A DNA stretch of 42,598 nucleotides from Chloroflexota bacterium (GTDB lineage: Bacteria; Chloroflexota; Limnocylindria; Limnocylindrales; CSP1-4), in the NCBI GenBank assembly GCA_021802825.1, contig JAJZRG010000025.1, positions 1 to 42,598 on the forward strand, in the 5' to 3' direction. The notes below the pieces were generated by a model. That model was given only the letters and a program-made list of their open reading frames with translations, did no database searches and was not told where the DNA came from. Position numbers and translations under genes: made by a program. Positions 32,842 to 41,862 of the stretch are shown piece after piece. Every line of letters starts with the position of its first letter. Positions within the stretch are counted from its first letter, which is position 1.

Positions 32842-35326
32842 CCTACGGCTGTTCCACGACACCATCGCCGAGATCGCCGCTCGCCTCGACCTCCGCGAGC
32901 CCAATGCCGACGCCGTCCAGAGCCTCGCCGCCGAGGTATCGCAGTTCTACGACGTCGACGGCTGTCAGCCGCCGTTCGAGTGCGTGATCGACTCGGCAAC
33001 CGGGGTCGGGAAGACCTACATCCTGGCGGGCGCCATGGAGCTGTTCGCCACGGCATACGGGGTGCGCGATTTCGCGATCGTCACGCCAGGGCGGACGATC
33101 CTCGAGAAGACGCGCGACAACCTGACGCCCGGGCATCGCAAGAGCCTTCTCGGCCCGATGAGCTTCACGCCGGTCGTCATAACGGCCGAGAACTTCGCCA
33201 CTCCGGTGATGCGTGCGGCAATGGACGATCCGACGCAGGTCAAGGTCTACCTGTTCACCGTCCAATCGCTGATCAAGCCGGAGGCGAAGTCCGGCCGCCG
33301 CACGCGCGAGTTCCAGGAAGGCCTCGGCACCGAGCTCTACGGCCATCTCCAGTCGGTCGCCGATCTGGTCGTGTTCGCCGACGAGCACCACTGCTACTAC
33401 GGCCCCGCCTTCTCGAATGCCGTTCGTGAGCTGCACCCGTGGGTCCTCGTCGGACTGACGGCGACCCCCGACCGGAAGACGCCGCAGGATCAGGTCATCT
33501 TCCGGTACCCCCTTGCGGCGGCGATCGCGGATCGCCTGGTCAAGACGCCAGTCATCGTCGGCAGGAAGGACGATCGGAAGGACCCGCTCACCAAGCTGAC
33601 CGACGGTGTCGTGCTGCTCAAGGCCAAAGGCGGCGCGCTGGCCGCGTATTCGCAGGCCACCGGCAAGTCCGTGGTCAACCCGGTGATGCTGGTCGTGGCC
33701 AGGGACATCGCGGACGCTGACGAGTATGGCGCCATCCTGCGCTCGGCGGACTTCTTCGCGGGCGAATTCGCAGATCGCGAGGACGCGAAGCCGGTTCTCG
33801 TCGTCCACTCCAAGGCGCCGGACGAGGCGCTGGCTGCCCTCGCGACCGTCGAAGATCCCGAGTCGCCGGTCCGGTTGATCATCAGCGTGGGGATGCTCAA
33901 GGAGGGCTGGGACGTCCGGAACGTCTACGTGATCGCCTCGATGCGCTCGTCGGTGTCCGAGATCCTGACCGAGCAGACGCTCGGACGCGGGATGCGCCTG
34001 CCGTTCGGTGCCTACACGGGCATCGAGATCCTGGACACGCTCGAGGTTGTGGCCCACGAGCGGTACGAGGAGCTGCTGCGGCGGGCCGGCGTCCTCAACG
34101 AGGCATTCGTCGATTATCGGACGCGGGCGGCAGTGCGCCTCAACGCCCACGGTCAGCAGGTGGTCGTGAAGGAGACGATCCAGGCCCAGAGCCAGCCACT
34201 CATCGCCAGGGGAGCTGACACCGACGTTACTGCGCCGGCCGTCGTCGACGACCAGCCCGATCCGGTCGTCACGACTGTCGAGGACCGGACGAACCAGGTC
34301 GGCGCGGCAGCACTTGCGATCCGACAGCAGATCCTGCCGCGGCCGAACGCCCCGCGGATCGTTATCCCGGTCCTTCGGATGTCGACGGTGGAGAGCTCCT
34401 TCAGCCTGGCCGACATCACCGACACATCGCGGTTCCGGCGCCTGGGTGAGTCACTCGCGGCCGATCCCGAGGCAGAGCTCGCCCGGACGGTCGTCGGCGC
34501 CCGGGTTGTGACTGGCCCGGACGGGATGAAGCGCACGGAGCTGGTGACGTCCGCCGCCGTTGACCATGTCGTGACGCAGCAGGCCCTGTTCGAGGCCGAC
34601 GACCTGCGGACCCGTCTCGCCGAGATCGTCCTGGCATCGCCCTCGGTTCCGGCCCGACGCGACCAGCGCGCGGCGTTGTCACCGATCCTCGAAGCGTTCC
34701 TGGGTGGTCTTGGCCATAAGGGCCCCGAGATCCTGTCGGCGAATCTGGGGCGTGCGGGTGCACGTCTCGTTCGCTTGGTCGCCGAGGAGCAGCGCGCGTA
34801 CATGGCGAAGCCGTGGTTCCAGGAGGTCGTGGAGTTGCAGGACTTCGCGCCTGTCCGGGCGACCGACCGAGCTGTGTCCGGAGATCGGTTTGGGGCCTTC
34901 AGCCGTTCGGCGGCGTACGACGGCTGGAAGCGCTCGCTGTTCTCCGTCGAGTGGTTCGACTCGCGCCCGGAGCGCACCGCCGCCAACATCCTTGACGAGG
35001 CTGAGGAGGTCACCTGCTGGGTGCGGCTCCACACCGGCGAGCTGCCGATCCTGTGGAACGGCTACGGCCAGGAATACAACCCGGACTTCCTCGTCATCGA
35101 ACGCGATGGCCGGCACTGGGTCGTCGAGATCAAGATGGACAAGGAGATGGCCTCGCCCGACGTCGCCGGCAAGCGCGAGGCGGCCCAGCGGTGGGCGAAC
35201 CACGTCAACGCGGACGAGCGCGTCGAGGCGGAGTGGGGCTACCTGCTGCTGTCCGAGAGCGATGTCGAGATGTCTCGAGGTTCGTGGCCCGCGCTCAAGA
35301 CGGTGGCCAGTGCAGCCGGACGCTAG
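32834..35326 (+). CDS. Type III restriction enzyme Res subunit
   Basis: An 830-residue helicase-nuclease. Helicase motifs: SATGVGKT (54-61), DEHH (183-186), LTATP, and EQTLGRGMRLP. The C-terminal PD-(D/E)XK nuclease is visible around residues 748-770 (NPDFLVIERDG, then WVVEIKMDKEM). All active residues are present, so the enzyme is probably functional. It cuts DNA after ATP-driven movement when two sites are unmethylated. It forms a pair with the Mod subunit upstream. Confidence 0.93.
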   Translation: MADLRLFHDTIAEIAARLDLREPNADAVQSLAAEVSQFYDVDGCQPPFECVIDSATGVGKTYILAGAMELFATAYGVRDFAIVTPGRTILEKTRDNLTPGHRKSLLGPMSFTPVVITAENFATPVMRAAMDDPTQVKVYLFTVQSLIKPEAKSGRRTREFQEGLGTELYGHLQSVADLVVFADEHHCYYGPAFSNAVRELHPWVLVGLTATPDRKTPQDQVIFRYPLAAAIADRLVKTPVIVGRKDDRKDPLTKLTDGVVLLKAKGGALAAYSQATGKSVVNPVMLVVARDIADADEYGAILRSADFFAGEFADREDAKPVLVVHSKAPDEALAALATVEDPESPVRLIISVGMLKEGWDVRNVYVIASMRSSVSEILTEQTLGRGMRLPFGAYTGIEILDTLEVVAHERYEELLRRAGVLNEAFVDYRTRAAVRLNAHGQQVVVKETIQAQSQPLIARGADTDVTAPAVVDDQPDPVVTTVEDRTNQVGAAALAIRQQILPRPNAPRIVIPVLRMSTVESSFSLADITDTSRFRRLGESLAADPEAELARTVVGARVVTGPDGMKRTELVTSAAVDHVVTQQALFEADDLRTRLAEIVLASPSVPARRDQRAALSPILEAFLGGLGHKGPEILSANLGRAGARLVRLVAEEQRAYMAKPWFQEVVELQDFAPVRATDRAVSGDRFGAFSRSAAYDGWKRSLFSVEWFDSRPERTAANILDEAEEVTCWVRLHTGELPILWNGYGQEYNPDFLVIERDGRHWVVEIKMDKEMASPDVAGKREAAQRWANHVNADERVEAEWGYLLLSESDVEMSRGSWPALKTVASAAGR

Positions 35327-35345
35327 ACAGCGAAGAGGCGATGGA

Positions 35346-35750
35346 ATGGCAGCGATTTGGACCGAAGGCAAAGAAGGCCGGGAGCTCCTCCAGCCCGCCG
35401 GGTTTCCGAACGAAGCTCAGCGCCACGAGCTGATCGCTCGCGCCCCGCAGGTTCTGCCGCTGCCGGGCAGCCCGACCCTCGTCGTCCTCGGCACTGAGGT
35501 TCCGCTCGGCGCTGGCTTCGCCGACATCGTGGCAGTGGAAACCAGCGGCCGGCCAGTCGTGATCGAGGTGACGCTCGCCAAGAACCCCGAGTCGCGCCGG
35601 GCGGTGATCGCTCAGATCCTCACCTACGCCTCGACGATCTACCGTGCCTCGCTCGACGAGTTCACCGGGGTGCTGCGGCACGCTTTGGCCAAGGTAGCCT
35701 ACGCGTCGGTCGTCGGCGGCGGGACCAAGGTGTGGCTCCATGATGAATGA
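35346..35750 (+). CDS. Short PD-(D/E)XK-like protein with altered active site
   Basis: A 134-residue protein. GAGFADIVAVETSGRPVVIE then VTLAKNPESRRAVIAQILTY is the core of a nuclease family in which I would expect Asp, and Glu-x-Lys. Here Asp60 and Glu74 stand, but the expected lysine is Thr76. It is shorter than most relatives. The stop overlaps the TIR gene start by 11 bases. It may be an inactive DNA-binding remnant of a nuclease, or use Lys79. Confidence 0.7.
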   Translation: MAAIWTEGKEGRELLQPAGFPNEAQRHELIARAPQVLPLPGSPTLVVLGTEVPLGAGFADIVAVETSGRPVVIEVTLAKNPESRRAVIAQILTYASTIYRASLDEFTGVLRHALAKVAYASVVGGGTKVWLHDE

Positions 35751-36933
35751 CATGGCCGGGGAGGCACCAGGCGGAGGCTCGATCAAGCCGTCGCTCGCCG
35801 GTCCTCCGACCGCGGCGGCCGTGGACGCAGCTATCCGGCCCATCCTCGCCGTGTTCATCGTTTGGCATCCGAACTCGGCCAGTGGAGAGCAGCTGGCCGT
35901 GATGGCGTTCAAGGAGCTGTGCGCCGACCCTGACCTACCATCGGTACGAGGGCTAGGAATCCCAGTGAGGTTCCGAACTGCTGTTGGTGCGTCGGAGGTG
36001 CCTGCACCCGTGCCGTTCGGAGGCGCAGTGCACACAGCCGTCTTCGTGTTGGCCGACGACGCGCTCGTTGCCAGTGCGCTATGGCGCACGTACCTCGAGG
36101 GGCTCGTGGAAAGCCGCCGCCCTAGCGACGTGATTATCCCCGTCGCCCTGACGGATGTCCGAAACCTCCCGGCGGGCCTCCGGTCCCTTCAAGCAATCAG
36201 GCTGGACCGCCCGGCGGCCGACATTCGCGCGGTCTTCCTGCGCGACGGAATCCACGACGTCTGTCGCGTCCTCGACCCGAACGCCGCTCAGGTTCGGGTG
36301 TTCCTGAGCCATGCGAAGCAGGACGGTCTGGAGCTAACGACCGTGATCCGACGCTATTTGAATGAAGAGGCACGCCTCGACGAGTTCTTCGATGCAGCCG
36401 ACATCCCCGACGGCGCCCGCTTCGCGGAGTTCGTCACGACGGCGGCCGGATCACAGCATGCCTTACTTGCAGTCCAGACTGATAGCTATGCCTCAAGAGA
36501 GTGGTGCAGGCTCGAGGTGCTAGAGGCCAAGCGCCAGCAGGTCCCCATTGTGGTCCTCGCGGCTTTCGATCGAGGTGAACCTCGGTCGTTCCCGTACATC
36601 GGCAATGTCCCGGTCGTTCGATGGCACGGGAACGAGTCTCTGCCGCTCGTGGTTGCCGCGCTGCTTCGCGAGGTGCTGCGAGCCAGGTACTTCCCGCGGC
36701 GCGTAGAGGCCATTTGCCGCCTTCACGGTCTCCAGCCTGCCCGCCAGGTGTTTGCGTACCCTCCAGAGCTCCTGACGGCGCTCATCTTCCGCCGGCAGGC
36801 GCCAACCACTGGAGCCACACGGGATCAACTCGTGTACCCGGATCCTCCATTGGGGACCAAGGAACTGGAGCTCCTGCGCCTGTTCGATCCTGATCTTGAG
36901 CCCGTCACCCCGACAATGCTCCGCGCATCATGA
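35740..36933 (+). CDS. TIR-domain protein with two TIR-like units (defence effector)
   Basis: A 397-residue protein. Residues 33-155 form a first, divergent TIR/SEFIR-like unit (ILAVFIVWHPNSASGEQLAV). Residues 185-300 are a clear TIR domain: VRVFLSHAKQDG, the DEFFDAADIPDGARF loop, and SREWCRLEVLEAKRQQVPIV with Glu259 in the position of the NADase catalytic residue. A C-terminal helical part ends in YPDPPLGTKELELLRLF. TIR effectors degrade NAD or make a signal in anti-phage systems. ATGA overlap with the SLOG gene shows a joint operon. Confidence 0.85.
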   Translation: MMNDMAGEAPGGGSIKPSLAGPPTAAAVDAAIRPILAVFIVWHPNSASGEQLAVMAFKELCADPDLPSVRGLGIPVRFRTAVGASEVPAPVPFGGAVHTAVFVLADDALVASALWRTYLEGLVESRRPSDVIIPVALTDVRNLPAGLRSLQAIRLDRPAADIRAVFLRDGIHDVCRVLDPNAAQVRVFLSHAKQDGLELTTVIRRYLNEEARLDEFFDAADIPDGARFAEFVTTAAGSQHALLAVQTDSYASREWCRLEVLEAKRQQVPIVVLAAFDRGEPRSFPYIGNVPVVRWHGNESLPLVVAALLREVLRARYFPRRVEAICRLHGLQPARQVFAYPPELLTALIFRRQAPTTGATRDQLVYPDPPLGTKELELLRLFDPDLEPVTPTMLRAS

Positions 36934-37817
36934 ATGCGGTCTCGGCTTGGAGCCCGTCGCTCAGAGTCGGTATCTCCGTAGCCGACTCGCCGGGCAGTGA
37001 GCTCGTGCACCTGGGTCTCAGCCCATTGCATCTTCGGCACGCATTCATCGAGCTGGTGCGCCATGTCCTGGCAGCTGGTTGGTCGGTCGCGTACGGGGGC
37101 GATTTGCGGACCGGAGGTTTCACTGAGGCGCTCTTCGACCTCGTCCGTACGTACGATCCCAACAACCTGCCCGGACCCGAGCGCGTGACCAACTACCTCG
37201 CGTGGCCGATCTGGACCCAGGTTGACGTCGACTCCCGCGCAGCGATCGCAAACCTGGCGCGGCTCGTCGAGATCCCCGCGCCCGAGGGCGCCCCAGGCAG
37301 CCTCAAGGCGCCGGCCGCCCGCGATGGGAATGAGCGTCTCTGGGCTGCCCAAGCGCTAACCCTCATGCGCGAGCGCATGACAACGGAGATCGACGCTCGA
37401 ATCGTCATCGGCGGTCCGACTTCGGGCCAGGCAGGTCTGCTCCCAGGCATCGTTGAGGAGGCTGACTTGGCCCTCGCAGCGGGCGTGCCTGTGTTCGTCA
37501 TCGGTGGGTTCGCAGGTGCCGGCCGGGTTGTGGTGGATGCCCTCACTGGCGAGGAGCCGGAAGCCCTGACGGAGGCGTTCCAGATACAGAACACGGCTGG
37601 CTATGAGCAGCTGCTGTCCGCTGCGCGAGCGCAGGATCGTGGGCCGGACTTCAGGGCACTAGTGGCTCGCTTCAGGAGTGCTGGCTTCTCTGGGCTCCGG
37701 AATGGTCTCGATCTCAAGGATGCACAGCTCCTTGCGCGATCAGATGACATCGACGAAATCGTGGCGTTGTCGCTCCGGGGACTGCGCCGGATCGCCTCGC
37801 CACAACAGCAGACATAG
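36930..37817 (+). CDS. SLOG-domain protein (nucleotide-sensor partner of TIR)
   Basis: A 295-residue protein with the marks of the SLOG superfamily: YGGDLRTGG (55-63), IGGPTSG (160-166), GLLPGIVEEADLALAAGVPV (169-188) and IGGFAGAG (191-198). SLOG domains bind nucleotide-derived ligands; in Thoeris the effector ThsA senses its signal with a SLOG domain. Here SLOG is a stand-alone gene between two TIR genes. I infer it to be a sensor or regulator of the TIR effector. Confidence 0.8.
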   Translation: MNAVSAWSPSLRVGISVADSPGSELVHLGLSPLHLRHAFIELVRHVLAAGWSVAYGGDLRTGGFTEALFDLVRTYDPNNLPGPERVTNYLAWPIWTQVDVDSRAAIANLARLVEIPAPEGAPGSLKAPAARDGNERLWAAQALTLMRERMTTEIDARIVIGGPTSGQAGLLPGIVEEADLALAAGVPVFVIGGFAGAGRVVVDALTGEEPEALTEAFQIQNTAGYEQLLSAARAQDRGPDFRALVARFRSAGFSGLRNGLDLKDAQLLARSDDIDEIVALSLRGLRRIASPQQQT

Positions 37818-37855
37818 CGTCCGGGTCAGAAGTCCGCAGGAGAGGAGGCTCGGTC

Positions 37856-38389
37856 ATGGCGAAGCACAAGGTCTTTCTCAGCTTTTATCACCACGATGAT
37901 GAGAAGTACCGGCGGAAATTCGAGGAGAAGTTCGGTCACCTGATGGTCATCAAGAGCGTCCATCCTGGTGACATTGATCCGGAGAATAGCTCCGAGTACA
38001 TCAAGCGGTTGATCCGCGATGGCTACATTGAAGATGCGAGTGTCGTGGTCGTCCTGGTCGGGCCCAAGACGAAGTGCCGCAAGCATGTCGACTGGGAGAT
38101 CTCTGCCGGTCTCAACAAGAAGGTTGGTGGCTACTCTGGCCTGATGGGCATCTTGCTCCCCGCGTTCCCGCTGACGCGCGAGAACAAGTACAACGGCAGC
38201 GATCTCCCCGAGCGCCTCCGCACAAACGTGGACTCCGGATACGCGAAGCTTTACAGCTGGGACTCCATCACGGCCTCTGGCGGCGGGCTCGTACAGGCAT
38301 TGGACGCCGCGTTCGGTCGGCGGATCAGCGCCGCCGACAAGATCGTTAACGCGTCCATTCCTCAGCGGCAGCGGAATAGCTGCGAGTAG
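37856..38389 (+). CDS. ThsB-like TIR protein (DUF1863 / MTH538 TIR-like)
   Basis: A 177-residue protein starting AKHKVFLSFYHHDDEKYRRK, then DGYIEDASVVVVLVGPKT and CRKHVDWEISAGL with Glu81 as candidate catalytic residue. This is the DUF1863-type TIR of Thoeris ThsB, which makes a cyclic ADP-ribose-type signal after phage infection. AGGAGAGGAGG precedes ATG 37856. By eye it is lower in GC than its neighbours, hinting at separate acquisition. With the TIR and SLOG genes it forms a three-gene defence module. Confidence 0.85.
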   Translation: MAKHKVFLSFYHHDDEKYRRKFEEKFGHLMVIKSVHPGDIDPENSSEYIKRLIRDGYIEDASVVVVLVGPKTKCRKHVDWEISAGLNKKVGGYSGLMGILLPAFPLTRENKYNGSDLPERLRTNVDSGYAKLYSWDSITASGGGLVQALDAAFGRRISAADKIVNASIPQRQRNSCE

Positions 38390-38564
38390 TGGACCGTGCC
38401 GAAGGCTGTTTCGCGGCGCGACGCGGCTGACGTACACGACCGCAGCCCATTCGTCGACGGCGCGCGTCGGCGCGATGACTCGCTGTTCACCCGCCTGACC
38501 GCCAAATTACGGGGCGGACATCCAGGAGCTTGCCCCGGACAGGTCGATCCCGCGACGCGCCCCG

Positions 38565-39377
38565 TCAAGCGCCCGCGGCGACGAGGATGAGGTCGGTCCC
38601 GACGCCGGCCAGGAAGCCGAAGAACAGGCCCCAGAGGGTGAGCTCCCACGACGCGCGGCGACCGGCCACGATCAACTCGCCGACCACGTTGAGGATCGCT
38701 CCCGCGGCGAGGGCCAGGAAGGCGACGAAGACGATCGGCGAGTTGACCGCCGTGCCGACGATCGTGCCCAGAAACGTCGGACCGCCACCGACGAGGCCCG
38801 CCACGGCAAGCCAGCTCCATGTCGGGCGCACGTCGCGCGCCACGAGCGGCCCCACGATGCCGAAGCCCTCGGTCGCGTTGTGGAGGCCGAAGCCGATGAT
38901 CAGCAGCAGCGCCAGCGAGATCGCGCCCGACGCCGCGGACTGGCCGATCGCGAGGCCCTCGCTGAAGTTGTGGAGGCCGATGCCCGCGGCGATCGTCATG
39001 CCGAGCGACAGCGTGTCCGAGCGAACGAGGGCCGGGTCGGCCTCGGCCACGGCCATCGCACCGGGACCGATGCCCGGTGCGCGACGCCGCCAGCGAGGGG
39101 CGTAGAAGAGGCTGAGCAGGCCGACCCCGAAGCCGACGACGTACGCCACGCCAAGCGCGCCGAGCTGGCCCGGGTTCCGGTCGGTGAGCGCCGCCTCGAG
39201 CGGCTCCGTGGCGTGGCTCAGGATGTCGAAGAGCAGGAAGACGAGGATCCCGCCCGAGAGCCCACCGAGGAAGATCCGCAGGCCGCGCCCGCCCTGCTGA
39301 AGGCGTCCGAACGGGAGCCCGATGAAGATCGTGAAGCCGGCAATCGCCCCGAGCACGACGGTCTGGGCGAAGCTCAC
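38565..39377 (-). CDS. ZIP family divalent metal transporter
   Basis: A 270-residue membrane protein with about eight hydrophobic segments. The metal-binding motifs LHNFSEGLAIG (135-145) and LHNATEGFGI (165-174) are the ZIP transmembrane 4/5 signatures. It imports zinc or related metals. GTG 39377 has a perfect AGGAGG 7 bases upstream. The 245-base gap to the DtxR-type gene contains an inverted repeat GGCTCGG/CCGAGCC (39530-39555) of unknown use. Confidence 0.92.
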   Translation of the reverse strand: MSFAQTVVLGAIAGFTIFIGLPFGRLQQGGRGLRIFLGGLSGGILVFLLFDILSHATEPLEAALTDRNPGQLGALGVAYVVGFGVGLLSLFYAPRWRRRAPGIGPGAMAVAEADPALVRSDTLSLGMTIAAGIGLHNFSEGLAIGQSAASGAISLALLLIIGFGLHNATEGFGIVGPLVARDVRPTWSWLAVAGLVGGGPTFLGTIVGTAVNSPIVFVAFLALAAGAILNVVGELIVAGRRASWELTLWGLFFGFLAGVGTDLILVAAGA

Positions 39378-39622
39378 GGGACGCCTCCTATGGTCATGCG
39401 GATCGCAGGATCCGGGCACTGGCCCGACCGCTCTGAACAGGCCGGTCAACTGTTCCCGCCCGCCGCGACGTCGGCTTCGCCGGAGTACTCCAACGGGGTG
39501 GCGGACCCTGCTGTCAATTCCGATCACTCGGCTCGGGATTGAAGCGTACCGAGCCTCGTAGCGCACTGTCAAGCCACCTTGTGTCCCAGGCACAGGATGC
39601 CTTGATGAGGAGGCGCCGCCGG

Positions 39623-40357
39623 CTACTCTCTCGTCGTATCCGCGGGCAGGCGGTGGAAGAGGGCCGGATCGGCCTGTCCGGGAATGACCCGGATGAGCGC
39701 GGCGGGCCGCAGCCCGAGAGTCGCCGAGCCGCGCGGACCGACGACCGTGATCGCCTCGAGCGAATCGCTCGCGGCCTGCACCATGATCTCGACGCCCGGG
39801 GTGAGGCCCCGCGCCTCGAGATAGGACAGGAGCGCCGCGTCCTCCTCGGCCTCCTCGGTGATCCGGTAGACCGTCGCTCTTGATCCGGAGGCGAGCGACC
39901 CGAGCGGAACGCCGGCCGGCCGGCGTCGCGCGGTCGCGGCGTCGATCGGATTGCCATGGGGACAGGTCTCGGGGTGGCCGAGGAAGGCGTCGAGGCGGGC
40001 CTCGACGGCGTCGGAGATGGCGCCCTGCAACCGCTGCGCCTCCTGATCCGATTCGGCCCAGCCCATGCCGATGACGCCGGTCAGGAGCCATTCCACGAGC
40101 GCGTGACGGCGGAAGACGGCATCGGCGAGGGCCTGACCGCGCGGGGTCAGCGCGAGCTCATGCGGTCTCCCCTGCTCGACGAGGCCCTCCGCGCGCAGCC
40201 GCCCGACCATCTCCGAGGCCGCCTGCGGGCTCACGTGCAGCCGGCGCGCGAGGTTCGTGATCGTGGGCTGCGAGCCACTGCTGCCGAGGTTGCGGAGGCC
40301 GACGAGGTACTCGAGGGAGGCCGCGCTGGCGAGGGTGGACCCATGAGCGGTAGTCAT
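39623..40357 (-). CDS. DtxR/MntR family metal-dependent regulator
   Basis: A 244-residue regulator. The winged helix lies in residues 10-75 (ITNLARRLHVSPQAASEMVG). The dimerisation/metal domain follows (HALVEWLLTGVIGM, AISDAVEARLDAFLGHPETCPHG with His, Glu and Cys ligands), then a C-terminal FeoA/SH3-like domain (VPLGSLASGSRATVYRI). It senses Fe or Mn and represses uptake genes. It lies divergent from an NRAMP gene and upstream of a ZIP gene, its likely targets. Confidence 0.93.
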   Translation of the reverse strand: MTTAHGSTLASAASLEYLVGLRNLGSSGSQPTITNLARRLHVSPQAASEMVGRLRAEGLVEQGRPHELALTPRGQALADAVFRRHALVEWLLTGVIGMGWAESDQEAQRLQGAISDAVEARLDAFLGHPETCPHGNPIDAATARRRPAGVPLGSLASGSRATVYRITEEAEEDAALLSYLEARGLTPGVEIMVQAASDSLEAITVVGPRGSATLGLRPAALIRVIPGQADPALFHRLPADTTRE

Positions 40358-40510
40358 ACCGAAGGCAGGATAGTCGCCGCACGGCGGCGATTCGCATCGG
40401 TCGCGCTCTCACTGGTAAGCGTCCGGGCCTGCGAGAACCGATCCAATCCTGAGCCGGCGGGTCGGGTATGCCCGAATGCATGTGACCAGTGGCCCTCGGC
40501 GGCTCGCCTC

Positions 40511-40544
40511 AAGTCCGCTTGAATGTCACCATGAAGTCCACTTG
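40511..40544 (+). promoter_or_regulatory. Two palindromic AAGTCC(G/A)CTTG boxes before the NRAMP gene
   Basis: AAGTCCGCTTG (40511-40521) and AAGTCCACTTG (40534-40544) are near-identical, each a small inverted repeat (CAAG/CTTG, AAGT/ACTT), 23 bases apart, about two helical turns. They end 12 bases before the first usable NRAMP ATG. This is the layout of tandem operator sites; the divergent DtxR/MntR-type protein is the obvious candidate, though the sequence is not a classical DtxR box. Confidence 0.6.
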
Positions 40545-40556
40545 TCCATTCTGCCG

Positions 40557-41837
40557 ATGACCGGCACGACGTGGGCCCGCTCGGCGGTTCGCTGGAGCGT
40601 GGTCGGGGCCCGGCGCATGGGTCGGCGCGGCTGGTTGCGCGTCCTCGGGCCTGCCTGGGTGGTCATGCTCGCCGATGTCGACGCGCCGTCGGTGCTCACC
40701 GCGGCGAAGGCCGGCACCGAGTTCGGCTACGCGCTCCTCCTGCCGCTCGTGGCGCTCATCCCGATCCTCTATCTCGTTCAGGAGATGACCGCCCGCCTCG
40801 GCGTCGTCACCGGGCGCGGTCACGCCGAGCTCCTCCGCGAACGCTACGGCTTCGGCTGGGCGGCGGTGGCGGTCATCTCGATGGCCGCGATCGACCTGCT
40901 TGCCTATGTCGCAGAGTTCGCCGGGATCGTGCTCGGGGCAGGCATTCTGGGGATCCCTGCCCCGCTCGCGGTCGGGCTCGCGCTGCTCTTCCACTCGGCG
41001 ATGGTGCTGACCGGCAGCTACCGCCGGTACGAGCGGATCGCCCTGGTCCTGTCGGTCGCGCTCTTCACCTTTGTCGTGCTCGCCTTCACGGTCCATCCGG
41101 ATCCGGGTGCGGTCCTCGGCGGCCTCACGTTCAGCCAGCCGCTGGGAAGCCGGGCGTATCTCGATCTCGTGGTCGCCACGGTCGGCGCCGTGATCATGCC
41201 CTGGATGCTCTTCTACCAGCAGGCGGCGACGGTCGACAAGGGTCTCGGGGTGGACGACCTGCCGGCGGCCCGGGCCGAGACGCTCGTGGGCGCGATCGCC
41301 TCGGAGCTCCTCATGGTGGCGGTGGTGGTCCCGGCCGCAGCGGCGATGGCGGGGCCGGCATCGGGGATCGGGGCCTCCCTCGGCGCGTTGCCGGTTGGGC
41401 TCGCCCGGCTCGCCACCGGTGCGCCCGCCCTCCTCATCGCGGTCGGCCTGATCGGCTCGGGCCTGCTCGCCGCGGTGGTCATCTCGTTGAGCTCGGCCTG
41501 GGCCTGGTCGGAGCTCTTCCGCTGGCCCCACAGCCTCAATCTCTCGGTCCGTCGTGCGCCCGGGTTCTACGCACTCTATCTACTCGAGGTCGTGCCGGCC
41601 GCTGTCATTGCGCTGCTGGCCCAGAACCTCGTCACGGTCGTCATCGACGCAATGATCCTCAACGTCGTCGTGCTCGCCATTCCGCTCGCGTTCCTCGTCC
41701 GCATGTCGGGCGACCGAGCGATTCTCGGCCCGCTCGCCAACGGACCCGTGCGCTCGGCCATCTGCTGGGCGGTCACCGCGGGCCTGCTCGCGATGGGCCT
41801 CTGGAGCGCCCTGGGCACATTCGGGATCCTGCGGTAG
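40557..41837 (+). CDS. NRAMP-family metal transporter with atypical binding motifs
   Basis: A 426-residue protein with eleven or so membrane segments. The NRAMP fold is clear, but the TM1 metal motif DPGN reads DAPS (VDAPSVLTAAKAGTEFGY) and the TM6 motif MPH reads MPW (AVIMPWMLFYQQ); the methionine stays. So Asp and Met ligands are kept and Asn is Ser. Selectivity may differ from Mn/Fe. I chose ATG 40557, which has no good ribosome site; ATG 40617 is the alternative. Operator-like boxes lie just upstream. Confidence 0.85.
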   Translation: MTGTTWARSAVRWSVVGARRMGRRGWLRVLGPAWVVMLADVDAPSVLTAAKAGTEFGYALLLPLVALIPILYLVQEMTARLGVVTGRGHAELLRERYGFGWAAVAVISMAAIDLLAYVAEFAGIVLGAGILGIPAPLAVGLALLFHSAMVLTGSYRRYERIALVLSVALFTFVVLAFTVHPDPGAVLGGLTFSQPLGSRAYLDLVVATVGAVIMPWMLFYQQAATVDKGLGVDDLPAARAETLVGAIASELLMVAVVVPAAAAMAGPASGIGASLGALPVGLARLATGAPALLIAVGLIGSGLLAAVVISLSSAWAWSELFRWPHSLNLSVRRAPGFYALYLLEVVPAAVIALLAQNLVTVVIDAMILNVVVLAIPLAFLVRMSGDRAILGPLANGPVRSAICWAVTAGLLAMGLWSALGTFGILR

Positions 41838-41862
41838 CCCGCCGGCGGGCTCGTGGGACTCG

